From NCBI RefSeq assembly GCF_002813295.1, contig NZ_PHUE01000001.1, forward strand, positions 2,542,001 through 2,606,000: a stretch of DNA of 64,000 bases. Reading direction: 5' to 3'. The position numbers and the translations under genes were made by a program. This document shows positions 16,705-25,933 of the stretch, piece after piece (positions within the stretch are counted from its first letter, which is position 1; every line of letters begins with the position of its first letter). Origin of the DNA: Flavobacterium sp. 5. Its GTDB lineage: Bacteria; Bacteroidota; Bacteroidia; Flavobacteriales; Flavobacteriaceae. The notes beneath the pieces were generated by a model that did no database searches, had not been told where the DNA came from, and saw only the letters and a program-made list of their open reading frames with translations.

Positions 16705-17973
16705 TTAATCCATTACGACACTAGTGTTTTGCAATTGTTCAGTATTAATATCTTTACCGTAGATATCATCAAAAAAACTAATTTCTCCATTATCATCGCT
16801 TACCCAAGCTGTAAAATATCCGATATATACAGGGATTTTATTTTTCAATTCATAAGTTGTTTCTTTTTCACCACTCATTGCATTATCTATTTTTTCGATT
16901 GACCAATCTGGATCATTTTTTAAAATGGACTGTGCTAAACCTTTGGCGTCTTTTATATTTATACATCCATGACTAAAAGTACGTTTCTCAAATAAAAATA
17001 AACTTTTCGAAGGTGTATCATGCATATAAATATCATATTGATTTGGAAACATGAACTTAACCAATCCTAAAGAGTTTTTGGGACCTGGTTTTTGTCTAAC
17101 GCGACCTCCGTTCCATTCCATGTTGTTTTCTTCCAAATAATTTTTGTCTGCAAAAATCTTTAATTTTAATTCATTATCTATTATACTTTGTGGAATATAC
17201 CAATAGGGACTAAACACAATTTTGTCCATCATACTAGTGAAAGTTTCAGTTTCGGACCATTTTGCGCCCACAAATACATCTGATGCAAACTCGTTTTTCC
17301 CATCTTTAATATAAAATAATCTATACGAAGGGATGTTTACCATAATATACTCTGATGCATTTGCAAGGTTTTCGGGTATTTCACGACAGCGTTCCATATT
17401 TAGTTTTATGGTTTTTATTCGATTACTTATAGGTTCGTTCATTTGATTTATGTGTTCTAAGGTTAACTCATAATTTAAGGTCAGTCCATATCTTTTTTTG
17501 TAATTTAAAACACCTGCCATCAATTCTTCATCATATATGTTACTTTTAGAGTCTTGTTTCAAATCACCAACAATAAATAAACGTTCTCTAATTTGTTTTA
17601 CAATTGTTCCACTGTCAGTAGGTTTTAAATTTTTGTAGTTTGCAGGATTTATATCAATTCTTTTCCATTGATTGTTTTTTTCAATAGTTTGATATTTTTC
17701 AAGAACTTTTTGGAGTTTGTCAAATTGAGTTGATAAAACATATTGACCTTCTTTTAGAACTTCAGATTTTGCTTTAATTGAATTATTACTTAAAGGCTGA
17801 ACTGTAAGTGTGCTATCAAGAAATATTTTAGAATAATTATTTTCAAGATGTAAAGTGTTTTCTTTTGAAGATAAATTATCATTAATGGATTTTATTTCTT
17901 TACTGGCATAGCAAAAAGGTGAGAATAAAAAACCAATCGCTGTAATAATTAATAAGGAATTAAGATTTTTCAT
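16705..17973 (-). CDS. L,D-transpeptidase paralogue lacking the scaffold region
   Basis: 422 residues with signal peptide MKNLNSLLIITAIGFLFSPF. It is collinear with the 14730-16334 protein from YQTIEKNNQWKRIDINPANY onward, including RLFIVGDLKQDSKSNIYDEE, YIMVNIPSYRLFYIKDG and the active site TFSHGCINIKDAKGLA, so the catalytic cysteine is kept. The N-terminal part before it is about 120 residues shorter and unlike the paralogue, so the scaffold region is missing. This is the second product of the inferred tandem duplication. It should act on peptidoglycan in the periplasm, but the missing region may change partner or substrate binding. Confidence 0.85.
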   Translation of the reverse strand: MKNLNSLLIITAIGFLFSPFCYASKEIKSINDNLSSKENTLHLENNYSKIFLDSTLTVQPLSNNSIKAKSEVLKEGQYVLSTQFDKLQKVLEKYQTIEKNNQWKRIDINPANYKNLKPTDSGTIVKQIRERLFIVGDLKQDSKSNIYDEELMAGVLNYKKRYGLTLNYELTLEHINQMNEPISNRIKTIKLNMERCREIPENLANASEYIMVNIPSYRLFYIKDGKNEFASDVFVGAKWSETETFTSMMDKIVFSPYWYIPQSIIDNELKLKIFADKNYLEENNMEWNGGRVRQKPGPKNSLGLVKFMFPNQYDIYMHDTPSKSLFLFEKRTFSHGCINIKDAKGLAQSILKNDPDWSIEKIDNAMSGEKETTYELKNKIPVYIGYFTAWVSDDNGEISFFDDIYGKDINTEQLQNTSVVMD

Positions 17974-18393
17974 GACTTTATAATTTTAAATATTTTTCCA
18001 GAATGACTTTAATATTTTAAAAAAAGAGTGAAAACAGATTAACATATATGTAAAATAAGTGTCCATTTTCTTTTTGTAAAATGCTATGAATCAAAAATTT
18101 ATGATATTCAAAGTTATTAAATACTGATAGCAGTTGATTTATATAATATTGTCAACGTATATCAAAATTTACATGTAATAGGAAGAAACTACAGAAACTA
18201 ATAAAACCAAAACAGACTACTTTGTTAGAACATGAAGAGAGCCCAAATGAATAGTATCATTTTGAATAATTTCAATATCAACAAATCCAATACAAATCCT
18301 TTAGAATAAGAACTTAATGAGTTATCTTTGCAATCTAAAATTAGTTTAAATAAAACATGCTTTTTAAAAGCATAAACAGATAGAAGATTAAAA
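17974..18393. other. 420-bp divergent intergenic region
   Basis: AT-rich DNA between the L,D-transpeptidase and mrp genes. No RNA gene or convincing hairpin seen; it must hold both divergent promoters. Confidence 0.5.
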
Positions 18394-19530
18394 ATGAAAT
18401 TAGATAAAAATAACATTCTTAAAGCATTAGAAACGATTACTATTGCTGGTGAAGGTAAAAATATGGTAGAAAGTGGTGCTGTTACAAACATAGTCACTTT
18501 TGGAGATGAGGTTATTGTAGATTTGTTATTGCACACTCCAGCAATGCATATTAAGAAAAGAGCCGAAGATGATATCAAAAAAACTATACATGACTTGGTT
18601 TCGGCAGATGCCAAAATTAAAGTAAACATAAAAGTAGAAGCTGCTGCGGCTGAAAATCCAAACCAAATCAAAGGGAAAGCAATTCCAGGAATAAAAAATA
18701 TTATTGCTGTTGCTTCTGGAAAAGGTGGCGTTGGAAAATCTACTGTTACGGCAAATTTAGCAGTAACATTGTCAAAAATGGGTTTTGCTGTTGGTGTTCT
18801 TGATGCCGATATCTATGGTCCTTCCATGCCAATTATGTTTGATGTAGAAAATGAAAAGCCTATTTCTATTGAGGTTAATGGAAAATCAAAAATGAAACCT
18901 GTAGAAAGTTATGGTGTTAAAATGCTTTCTATTGGATTTTTCACATCTCCAAGCCAAGCTGTTATTTGGAGAGGTCCAATGGCTTCTAAAGCATTGAATC
19001 AAATGATTTTTGATGCAAATTGGGGAGAATTAGACTTTATGTTAATTGATTTACCTCCGGGAACTGGTGATATTCATCTTTCGATTATGCAATCTTTGCC
19101 TGTTACAGGAGCTGTTGTGGTAAGTACCCCTCAAGCTGTTGCTTTGGCAGATGCAAAAAAAGGTATTTCTATGTTTTTATCAGAAGCTATAAATGTTCCT
19201 GTTTTGGGAATTGTAGAGAACATGGCCTATTTTACACCAGAAGAATTACCTAACAATAAATATTATATTTTTGGAAAAGAAGGAGCTAAAGATCTTGCAC
19301 AAGATTTAGGAGTTGCTTTCTTAGGAGAAGTTCCAATTGTTCAATCTATTCGCGAAGCTGGAGATTATGGTCGTCCTGCTGCATTGCAAACAGGTTCTGT
19401 TATTGAAAATGTTTTCGATGAGATTACACGTAATGTTGTAAGTGAAGTTGTTAGTAGAAACGAAAATTTAGAGCCAACTGAAGCTATCAAAATTACGACA
19501 ATGGCTGGATGTTCAGCTGTTAAGAAATAA
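18394..19530 (+). CDS. apbC: Mrp/ApbC-type Fe-S cluster carrier ATPase
   Basis: 378 residues. The N-terminal 95 residues are a MIP18/DUF59-like domain (NILKALETITIAG, GDEVIVDLLLHTPA). Then comes the deviant Walker A of ParA-like ATPases, VASGKGGVGKSTVTANLAV, followed by LDADIYGPSMP and LIDLPPGTGDIHLS. The usual CxxC for cluster binding is not evident near the C-terminus; the single clear cysteine is in TMAGCSAVKK. It delivers 4Fe-4S clusters to apo-enzymes. The Nfu-type scaffold gene follows 110 bp downstream on the same strand, so they form a functional pair. Confidence 0.92.
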   Translation: MKLDKNNILKALETITIAGEGKNMVESGAVTNIVTFGDEVIVDLLLHTPAMHIKKRAEDDIKKTIHDLVSADAKIKVNIKVEAAAAENPNQIKGKAIPGIKNIIAVASGKGGVGKSTVTANLAVTLSKMGFAVGVLDADIYGPSMPIMFDVENEKPISIEVNGKSKMKPVESYGVKMLSIGFFTSPSQAVIWRGPMASKALNQMIFDANWGELDFMLIDLPPGTGDIHLSIMQSLPVTGAVVVSTPQAVALADAKKGISMFLSEAINVPVLGIVENMAYFTPEELPNNKYYIFGKEGAKDLAQDLGVAFLGEVPIVQSIREAGDYGRPAALQTGSVIENVFDEITRNVVSEVVSRNENLEPTEAIKITTMAGCSAVKK

Positions 19531-19640
19531 TTATGAAGCTTGAATATTAATTCAAATGCTATCGATGGATAAAATTGAGTTGAAATTACATCTAGTAATT
19601 TTGATAGAACTAGAAGATAGCAAACAATAGATACCAATTT

Positions 19641-19880
19641 ATGAAAACAGAAGAATTAACAAATAATGTTTTGAAAGCGCTAGATGAAATCAGACCTTTT
19701 TTGAATTCAGATGGTGGAGACATTAAGCTCATTTCAATTGATGAAGGAAAACATGTAAAAGTACGACTTGAAGGAGCTTGTACTAGTTGCAGCGTTAACC
19801 AAATGACTTTGAGAGCAGGGGTAGAAACTACAATTAAGAAGTATGCTCCTCAAATAGAAACAGTTATTAATGTTTTGTAA
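19641..19880 (+). CDS. NifU C-terminal-type Fe-S scaffold (Nfu)
   Basis: 79 residues, a stand-alone NifU-C domain: RPFLNSDGGDIKLISID, then the cluster-binding CxxC in LEGACTSCSVNQMTLRAGVE. It holds or transfers a 4Fe-4S cluster, with two subunits sharing one cluster. The neighbouring Mrp carrier supports this role. Confidence 0.93.
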   Translation: MKTEELTNNVLKALDEIRPFLNSDGGDIKLISIDEGKHVKVRLEGACTSCSVNQMTLRAGVETTIKKYAPQIETVINVL

Positions 19881-20124
19881 ATAACATTAGCGTTAAAAGC
19901 AGTTAAGTTTCGTGTTTAAGAAGTTTTGGAGTGTTTTTTAGTCAAAGAAAAGTAGTTATTGTATTATAAGAATCGCTATTTGGTTTGTCAAATTAGAATC
20001 TCTTACTTGTTAAAATGCAATAAAAAAGGGTTTTTTAAAAGAATATTATTAAGGAATTGCCAATAAAACAGCTGTTTTTTTTGTTATGTATAAAAAACAG
20101 TGTAAATAATTCAAATTATTTTTA

Positions 20125-20154
20125 TTTGATTTTTCAAATAAAAATTTACATTTG
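20125..20154 (+). promoter_or_regulatory. Promoter of the secreted-protein gene at 20180
   Basis: TTTG, 18 bp, then TACATTTG: a full Bacteroidota promoter, with the start codon 25 bp after the -7 box. The -7 box lies inside the palindrome TTACATTTGTAA, which fits the TACAnnTGTA operator of BlaI/CopY repressors. Confidence 0.75.
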
Positions 20155-20179
20155 TAACACTAACTTACAACTTTGAATT

Positions 20180-20653
20180 ATGAAAAAACTGTATTTATTA
20201 CTCGTTTTATTTTTATGTCTTTATAAAACTTATGGACAAGAACCAATACAAGAAGCATTTGTTACTAAAACTTATGTGAATGTTGATGAGACATGGAGTG
20301 AAATAAATTTCAGCAAAATGGTTGATATTTATTCTAACAGAAATGGTCAATTAAAGATTTCTAATGCCGAATTTTTGACTGAACTTAGCGGTGGTAAGGC
20401 AAATATGTTAGACAATAGTGCCTATGTTACTGCCGAATTTACTTCGCAGATACAAACCAAAAATAAGACTGATAAAAAAGGCTTAGTAAATTTAACCTAT
20501 GAAGGAAAGTTGGTGTTTAAAACCCATGACGGGGCTTATGCACCAAATGCAGTAGTTACTTTTATTATCAATCAGGCAGATATTATTGGTTTAAGAATAC
20601 TGAATAAAGAAAATCATAAAGAAATGGCCGTTGACCTTGAAATAAAGGGGTAA
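20180..20653 (+). CDS. Secreted protein, unknown function
   Basis: 157 residues with a signal peptide (MKKLYLLLVLFLCLYKTYG, then Q at the usual Bacteroidota cleavage site). The mature part is beta-rich and contains no cysteine or catalytic motif (KMVDIYSNRNGQLKISNAEF, VTFIINQADIIGLRILN). I do not recognise the family. It has its own consensus promoter, and the ferredoxin gene follows after 57 bp, possibly in the same transcript. Confidence 0.7.
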   Translation: MKKLYLLLVLFLCLYKTYGQEPIQEAFVTKTYVNVDETWSEINFSKMVDIYSNRNGQLKISNAEFLTELSGGKANMLDNSAYVTAEFTSQIQTKNKTDKKGLVNLTYEGKLVFKTHDGAYAPNAVVTFIINQADIIGLRILNKENHKEMAVDLEIKG

Positions 20654-20709
20654 TACGATTTGGAACGGCTTTTTTTAATAAAATAAATTAGCACAAAATA
20701 AAATAATAA

Positions 20710-21027
20710 ATGGACGTTTTAATAAAAATTAAAGATAGAGAAGGAGTAATTCATGATTTACAAGCGCCTACTGATATGGCGATGAACATAATGGAACTTT
20801 GCAAGGCTTATGAGCTTCCTGTTGAAGGAACCTGTGGAGGAATGGCGATGTGCGCATCTTGTCAATGTTATGTTCTTAATGATGTAGTTTTGCCAGAAAA
20901 GGGCGATGATGAGGAAGCTATGCTTTCTGAAGCATTTTATGTAAAATCAAATAGCCGTTTGGGTTGTCAAATTCCTATCACTGAAAGTCTTGATGGATTA
21001 GAATTAGAATTAGCTCCAGAGAATTAG
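20710..21027 (+). CDS. fdx: 2Fe-2S ferredoxin
   Basis: 105 residues, adrenodoxin-like. The cluster cysteines are in GTCGGMAMCASCQCYV (C-X5-C-X2-C) with the fourth in SNSRLGCQI. It carries electrons to a partner that cannot be named from here. The terminator at 21067 ends the transcript. Its distance from mrp/nfu (about 1 kb) hints at, but does not prove, a link to Fe-S assembly. Confidence 0.9.
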   Translation: MDVLIKIKDREGVIHDLQAPTDMAMNIMELCKAYELPVEGTCGGMAMCASCQCYVLNDVVLPEKGDDEEAMLSEAFYVKSNSRLGCQIPITESLDGLELELAPEN

Positions 21028-21066
21028 AGTCTTAATTTTTACTAAATGAAGATTAGAAACAATAAA

Positions 21067-21095
21067 AAATGGGGTCTTTAAACCCCATTTTTTTA
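21067..21095 (+). terminator. Terminator after the ferredoxin gene
   Basis: Perfect stem AAATGGGGT / ACCCCATTT and a T run. Confidence 0.85.
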
Positions 21096-21154
21096 TTTAA
21101 GCCATTTTTCTAATTTGGATTAAATTATTTAAATTACGATTATACTTTTTCTGG

Positions 21155-21937
21155 CTAAACCATTTCAGGTTTTAGAATAATTTGTTCTTCGATAGCATCC
21201 CAAAGCGCTATTCTTTTTTCTAAAGCTAAGATGGAGATGTTTTGTACTTCTGACCATTTTTTTTGGTCATCTCCGCAAAGTTCATTTATCATAGTCATTG
21301 CCATTGGACCATGTTCATCTGCATCTAATTCAATATGTCTTTCAAAATAATAAAGAAGTTTGTTTAATTTATACGCTGGAAATTTGGATTGAAATTGTTT
21401 CAAAATTTCAGTAAACATATTTGGAATCAGATCTTCTCGACCAAAAGTAAATGCCGCTGCTATTTCATGAGGCTTTCCTTCTTCAATAACTTTAAATGTA
21501 AAATCGAGAAAGGCTTTGATATTTGGATGTAAATTACTTTTTTTAATAGCTACAAATATATTCTGAAGTGAATCAACCTCTCTTAAAAATTGTTCAATAT
21601 GAGTTGTTTTTGCCGCACAATCTTGCATTGCTTCCAGGTACATTTCAAAATGGCTCAAACGTCTGCCATCAATGTTTAGATCGCTTTCTTCTGCTAATAC
21701 AATTTCATTGATTAAGTATCGTGTTTCAGGATATGGGGTGGCAAACCAAGGTGTTGTTGTGCATGTTAGTTTGCTTTGCAATGCTTTTAATAGTGACATA
21801 AAATCCCAAACAGCATATACGTGATTTTCTAAAAAGCAATGTAAATCATCAATGGTATTGATTTTTTTGTATAATGAATGATTTAATAATTGTTGTTTTT
21901 GAGTTTGTATGTTAATGTTGATTGTTGCGATATTCAT
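21155..21937 (-). CDS. DUF3050 family protein (heme-oxygenase-like fold)
   Basis: 260 residues from the ATG at 21937; the longer frame from 21982 adds a stretch not typical of the family. Conserved blocks are LENHVYAVWDFMSLLKALQ, HFEMYLEAM, HEIAAAFTFGRED and YYFERHIELDADEHG. The family is placed in the heme-oxygenase-like superfamily, and the Glu/His/Asp residues in these blocks would suit a di-iron site, which is inference. No function is established. The glutaryl-CoA dehydrogenase gene lies 90 bp upstream on the same strand and may be co-transcribed. Confidence 0.8.
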   Translation of the reverse strand: MNIATININIQTQKQQLLNHSLYKKINTIDDLHCFLENHVYAVWDFMSLLKALQSKLTCTTTPWFATPYPETRYLINEIVLAEESDLNIDGRRLSHFEMYLEAMQDCAAKTTHIEQFLREVDSLQNIFVAIKKSNLHPNIKAFLDFTFKVIEEGKPHEIAAAFTFGREDLIPNMFTEILKQFQSKFPAYKLNKLLYYFERHIELDADEHGPMAMTMINELCGDDQKKWSEVQNISILALEKRIALWDAIEEQIILKPEMV

Positions 21938-22029
21938 AAGGGGGTATTTTTTTGTAAAAATAAAAAAGCTTCCTGTTTTCAAGAAGCTTTGATATCAATT
22001 TTATAATTATTTTAGTATTTGTATGATTT

Positions 22030-23208
22030 TTATTTAAAAGCTGGAATTCCGGTTACGTCCATTCCCGTTATTAATAAATGGATATCGTGAGTTCCTTCAT
22101 AAGTAATTACAGATTCCAAATTCATCATGTGACGCATGATTGAATATTCGCCAGTTATTCCCATTCCACCAAGCATTTGTCTGGCTTCACGTGCAATATG
22201 GAGAGCCATATCTACATTATTTCTTTTAGCCATAGAAATTTGAGATGTTGTTGCTCTGCCTTCATTTCGTAAGACACCAAGTCTCCATGTTAATAATTGT
22301 GCTTTGGTTATTTCAGTGATCATTTCTGCCAATTTCTTTTGTTGCAACTGTGTGCCTGCAATCGGTTTGTCAAATTGTATTCTTTCTTTAGCATATCGCA
22401 AAGCTGTATCATAGCAGTCCATTGCGGCACCGATTGCTCCCCAGGCAATTCCGTATCGAGCCGAATCTAAGCAACCAAGAGGCGCACCTAATCCAGATTT
22501 ATTTGGTAATAAATTTTCTTTAGGGACTTTAACATTATCAAAAATCAATTCCCCAGTCGATGATGCTCGAAGGGACCATTTATTATGGGTTTCTGGAGTT
22601 GTGAAACCTTCCAGGCCACGTTCTACAATTAATCCGTGTATTCTTCCTTCCTCATTTTTAGCCCAAACTACTGCAATATCTGCAAAAGGAGCATTGGATA
22701 TCCACATTTTGGCACCATTCAAAAGATAATGGTCTCCCATGTCTTTAAAGTTGGTAATCATACTTCCAGGATCTGACCCGTAGTTAGGTTCTGTTAGTCC
22801 AAAACAACCCATTAATCCTCCTGTGGCTAATTTTGGCAAATATTTTACTCTTTGTTCTTCGTTACCATATTTCCAAATTGGATACATTACTAATGAAGAT
22901 TGAACTGATGATGTAGAACGAACACCAGAGTCCCCACGCTCTATTTCTTGCATGATTAAACCGTAAGAAATCTGATCTAAACCAGCACCTCCATACTCGA
23001 CTGGAATATAAGGGCCAAAGCCACCTATTTCTCCCAAACCTTTTATGATTTGTTTAGGGAATTCTGCTCTTTGTGCATATTCTTCTATAATAGGTGAAAC
23101 TTCACGTTTTACCCAAGCTCGAGCAGAATCACGAACTAGTTTGTGTTCCTCACTTAATAAATCATCTAGATTGTAATAATCTGGGGCTTGAAATAAATCG
23201 GGTCTCAT
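22030..23208 (-). CDS. gcdH: Glutaryl-CoA dehydrogenase-like acyl-CoA dehydrogenase
   Basis: 392 residues, full length. Blocks typical of this branch of flavin acyl-CoA dehydrogenases are FGLTEPNYGSDPGSM, KMWISNAPFADIAVVWAK, ARYGIAWGAIGAAMDCY, RIQFDKPIAGTQL, QMLGGMGITGEY and the catalytic-base block ITYEGTHDIHLLITG, with the active-site glutamate. It converts glutaryl-CoA to crotonyl-CoA in lysine and tryptophan breakdown, using FAD. There is no other lysine-degradation gene next to it; the saccharopine dehydrogenase-type gene is 33 kb away. Confidence 0.88.
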   Translation of the reverse strand: MRPDLFQAPDYYNLDDLLSEEHKLVRDSARAWVKREVSPIIEEYAQRAEFPKQIIKGLGEIGGFGPYIPVEYGGAGLDQISYGLIMQEIERGDSGVRSTSSVQSSLVMYPIWKYGNEEQRVKYLPKLATGGLMGCFGLTEPNYGSDPGSMITNFKDMGDHYLLNGAKMWISNAPFADIAVVWAKNEEGRIHGLIVERGLEGFTTPETHNKWSLRASSTGELIFDNVKVPKENLLPNKSGLGAPLGCLDSARYGIAWGAIGAAMDCYDTALRYAKERIQFDKPIAGTQLQQKKLAEMITEITKAQLLTWRLGVLRNEGRATTSQISMAKRNNVDMALHIAREARQMLGGMGITGEYSIMRHMMNLESVITYEGTHDIHLLITGMDVTGIPAFK

Positions 23209-23478
23209 GTTATCTTTTTTATTATTGATACAAATCTACGTAAAGAAATATAACAAAACTAATATGTATTGTTGTATTTTCACAATCTAACATACTGGTT
23301 TGATACTAATTGTTACCTCTTGATTATTGTTGAAATATTGTATTTAATATATTATTTTAAATATTCACTGAGAGACAAAAAAAAATAGTTTGATTGTTCT
23401 TTTAGTTGTTTTGTGCTTAATGTTATTTAATACAGAAAAGCGTAATAAAATATTTGATTAAATGCAGATTATTTGTTT

Positions 23479-24885
23479 TTACCATATCCACCATTCTACT
23501 TTTGCTCCTAAATATTGTCCCCAGCTTTTGCTGCCACTTTGTGCGAGATAGGGAGAATAGAGGTTGTCTGTTGCAAATTTATTGTAATGAGCAACACTAT
23601 ATACTAATCTAAAGTGAGGTCTAGCCCAAACATCTCGAACGGCAGTTGGTACAAATGTAGGTGCAATAGTAAATTTTGTCATCTGACCAAAGTCTTGTGT
23701 GCCATCTTTTCTCCAGGTTAAATCTAATTCATGCAGTAAATGAAACCAGTCTTTGATATACCACGTTCCTCTAGCTCCAAATGCAATATCTTGTTTTCGG
23801 TTAAATAACAATTGTTTGTTTAGGTAATCTGGAGCTTTATTTAGGCTGTCACTAGCTCCTCTGCTTTTAGTGTAAATTGCATAACCATTTAGTGAATAAT
23901 TTTTGCTGAGATTAAGTAAAAAAGTTTCTGTTATAGCCAAAGAATAAGCTTTCTTAAAACTGTTGGTTTCTAGATTAGGTGCTCCATATGTGACGTAGGT
24001 TCGGCTGCTACCGCCATCTCCTCCATTGGCAATACCAGTACCATAACGAGCACTCACGGCATTAAAAGATCCAGGAAGTTTAGAATTGATGTTTTTAAAA
24101 TATTTTGCTCCAACAACATATCCGTTATCAGCAGGATAATTATAAAAAGTATCTGCGCCTTGAGCCGTGCCTGAGGGTAGACGCTGATATTCACCAAGTA
24201 ATTTCACGTATCCATTGTTGGTTGTTATTGTGTGTTCTATGATAGAAACGTATCTATTACGTAACCCTAAAGTAGGAGTGCCATTTACGATATTGAGGTA
24301 AAAGTTTGGTGGTAATGTTGATGTTGTGTCAATTGAACCAGTAAAAATTTCTGAAAATTGTGTGTTTTTGTATTTTATACCAACTCCTTGCCCTGAATGA
24401 TCATCAAAATAATAATGATCAATAATATGAATGTCATCGCCACGAAATAGTCTTGCTCCCATCCATATACTCCAATCACTACCCATTATATTGTTAGCTT
24501 CGGCATATAGTTCAGGTAGAGCGGTTGTGATTCCGCCTATTGACTTATTAGAAACGTTACCTATTAATTGGCCTTGAGTGGTATAAAAGGAAAAGCGAGC
24601 CTGTACATTGATTTTAGTTTTTTCTTCACCCGCAATAGCTGGATTGAAGTGTAAGGCAGTAACTAATTCAAAATAGTCATTTTCTTCAAAACGACCTCCA
24701 ATGGACCCCATTCCATTTAAATTTAGTGATTGTGGGAAATCACTGTTTGAAGCTCCTAAGGCATAAGCTATTCCTGCTCGGCCATAGCTACCAATAGAAA
24801 AATTTTTGTTAGATATTGTTGGAGACTGGGCTAATAAATTTAATGAAAACAGAAAAAAGAAGGTGAGGGTAAATACGTGTTTCAT
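23479..24885 (-). CDS. LamB-like carbohydrate porin
   Basis: 468 residues with signal peptide MKHVFTLTFFFLFSLNLLAQ. It follows the maltoporin layout: the N-terminal SIGSYGRAGIAYALG, FELVTALHFNPAI, then WSIWMGARLFRGDDIHIIDH, which is collinear with the maltoporin block around its HMID-type motif, and many amphipathic strands, ending in the aromatic WWIW. Maltoporins are 18-stranded trimers for maltodextrins. Glycan import in this phylum usually runs through SusC/D pairs, so a LamB-type channel is less usual. No sugar-utilisation genes flank it and the substrate is unknown. Confidence 0.8.
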   Translation of the reverse strand: MKHVFTLTFFFLFSLNLLAQSPTISNKNFSIGSYGRAGIAYALGASNSDFPQSLNLNGMGSIGGRFEENDYFELVTALHFNPAIAGEEKTKINVQARFSFYTTQGQLIGNVSNKSIGGITTALPELYAEANNIMGSDWSIWMGARLFRGDDIHIIDHYYFDDHSGQGVGIKYKNTQFSEIFTGSIDTTSTLPPNFYLNIVNGTPTLGLRNRYVSIIEHTITTNNGYVKLLGEYQRLPSGTAQGADTFYNYPADNGYVVGAKYFKNINSKLPGSFNAVSARYGTGIANGGDGGSSRTYVTYGAPNLETNSFKKAYSLAITETFLLNLSKNYSLNGYAIYTKSRGASDSLNKAPDYLNKQLLFNRKQDIAFGARGTWYIKDWFHLLHELDLTWRKDGTQDFGQMTKFTIAPTFVPTAVRDVWARPHFRLVYSVAHYNKFATDNLYSPYLAQSGSKSWGQYLGAKVEWWIW

Positions 24886-25406
24886 AGTTTCAATTTTTAA
24901 AGGTCAAATCAAATGTGTTTAATTGAGCGTAAACGCATTAATTAACTTAATTTGATAATCAAATTTAATTATTTTTTTGTAATATTTTTAGCTTTAATGT
25001 AATGAATAATATTTGCTTATATTTTTTTGTTGAGCAGCCCTTTAATTGCAAAATTTAATCTTTAAAATTTAATTTTCTTGTTGAATTTTTAATCTAAAGG
25101 TTTTGAGTCTATTTATTGTTGTGATATTACGGATATGCGGTATTTATTATTTTTTATGATATAGCAATAATTATTATTTTTTTTGATTTTCGGGAGGTTT
25201 TTAGTAGTGTTTATTGTATTTTAGAATCACTTTTAAAGTAAATTAGTATTGATGTTATCTTGTATTCAAAGATAAAACTGACAATAAATTGAAGTAAGAA
25301 AGTGGGTCATTAGAATTGGATAGAACTATGTAATTTTGTAATATTGTTGACTAAAATAATAGAACCCAAATCAACCTTTATTTATCACATTAACAAAACT
25401 TCAATT
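24886..25406. other. 520-bp AT-rich divergent intergenic region
   Basis: It holds the promoters of the porin gene (minus) and the secreted-protein gene (plus). TAATTTTG at 25331-25338 is a plausible -7 box for the latter, but no -33 box stands at the right distance. No RNA gene or repeat seen. Confidence 0.45.
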
Positions 25407-25796
25407 ATGAAAAAACAAGTACTATTTCTTTTTATTTTATTATTTATAACTGTATTGGGGCATTCACAAGCTTTAGATTGCAGTAAATTAAAGAATATCA
25501 AAGCATTTGATCCAGACTATCCGAATAGAACCTTTATATTAAAAGGAGCAACTCAAGAAAGCTATGAAAACGGTGTACTTCGCTTGGTTTGGAGTGTTAA
25601 AACGATTAGTGACTGTGAATATGAAATCACTTGCGTTAAAAAACTGGGAGAATCACAAATGGAAGTAGGTGACAGGATTACTATGACTGTCGTGAGTATT
25701 GATGACAATTGTTTTACTGTTAAGAGGACATTTTTTTGTAAAAATTTCCCAGAGGGAGATATTGATCCAGGAAGTACCTACTGTATAGGAAAGTAA
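25407..25796 (+). CDS. Small secreted protein, unknown function
   Basis: 129 residues from the ATG at 25407, which opens a clear signal peptide (MKKQVLFLFILLFITVLGHS, then QA). The longer frame from 25344 has no signal at its start. The mature protein has six cysteines (ALDCSKLK, SDCEYEITC, DDNCFTVKRTFFC, STYCIGK), likely disulphide bonded, on a beta-rich body. No family recognised. A strong terminator follows. Confidence 0.65.
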   Translation: MKKQVLFLFILLFITVLGHSQALDCSKLKNIKAFDPDYPNRTFILKGATQESYENGVLRLVWSVKTISDCEYEITCVKKLGESQMEVGDRITMTVVSIDDNCFTVKRTFFCKNFPEGDIDPGSTYCIGK

Positions 25797-25826
25797 TTTG
25801 TAGCTAAATTTTAAGATTTATACCAG

Positions 25827-25867
25827 CCAAATTAGTCATTTTTACTGATGATTAATTTGGTTTTTTT
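25827..25867 (+). terminator. Terminator after the small secreted protein
   Basis: Stem CCAAATTAGTCAT / ATGATTAATTTGG (one mismatch) and seven T. Confidence 0.8.
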
Positions 25868-25933
25868 GGCTTCTTATTAAAATATATTGTACTGAAAATG
25901 ATTTAAGTATTTATAAATCGTGTAAAATGTGAA

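Noticed and set aside
24900..24935. LacI-type operator (GCGTAAACGC) upstream of the LamB-like gene
   Set aside because: The central CG symmetry of LacI/GalR sites is missing and no regulator gene is near.
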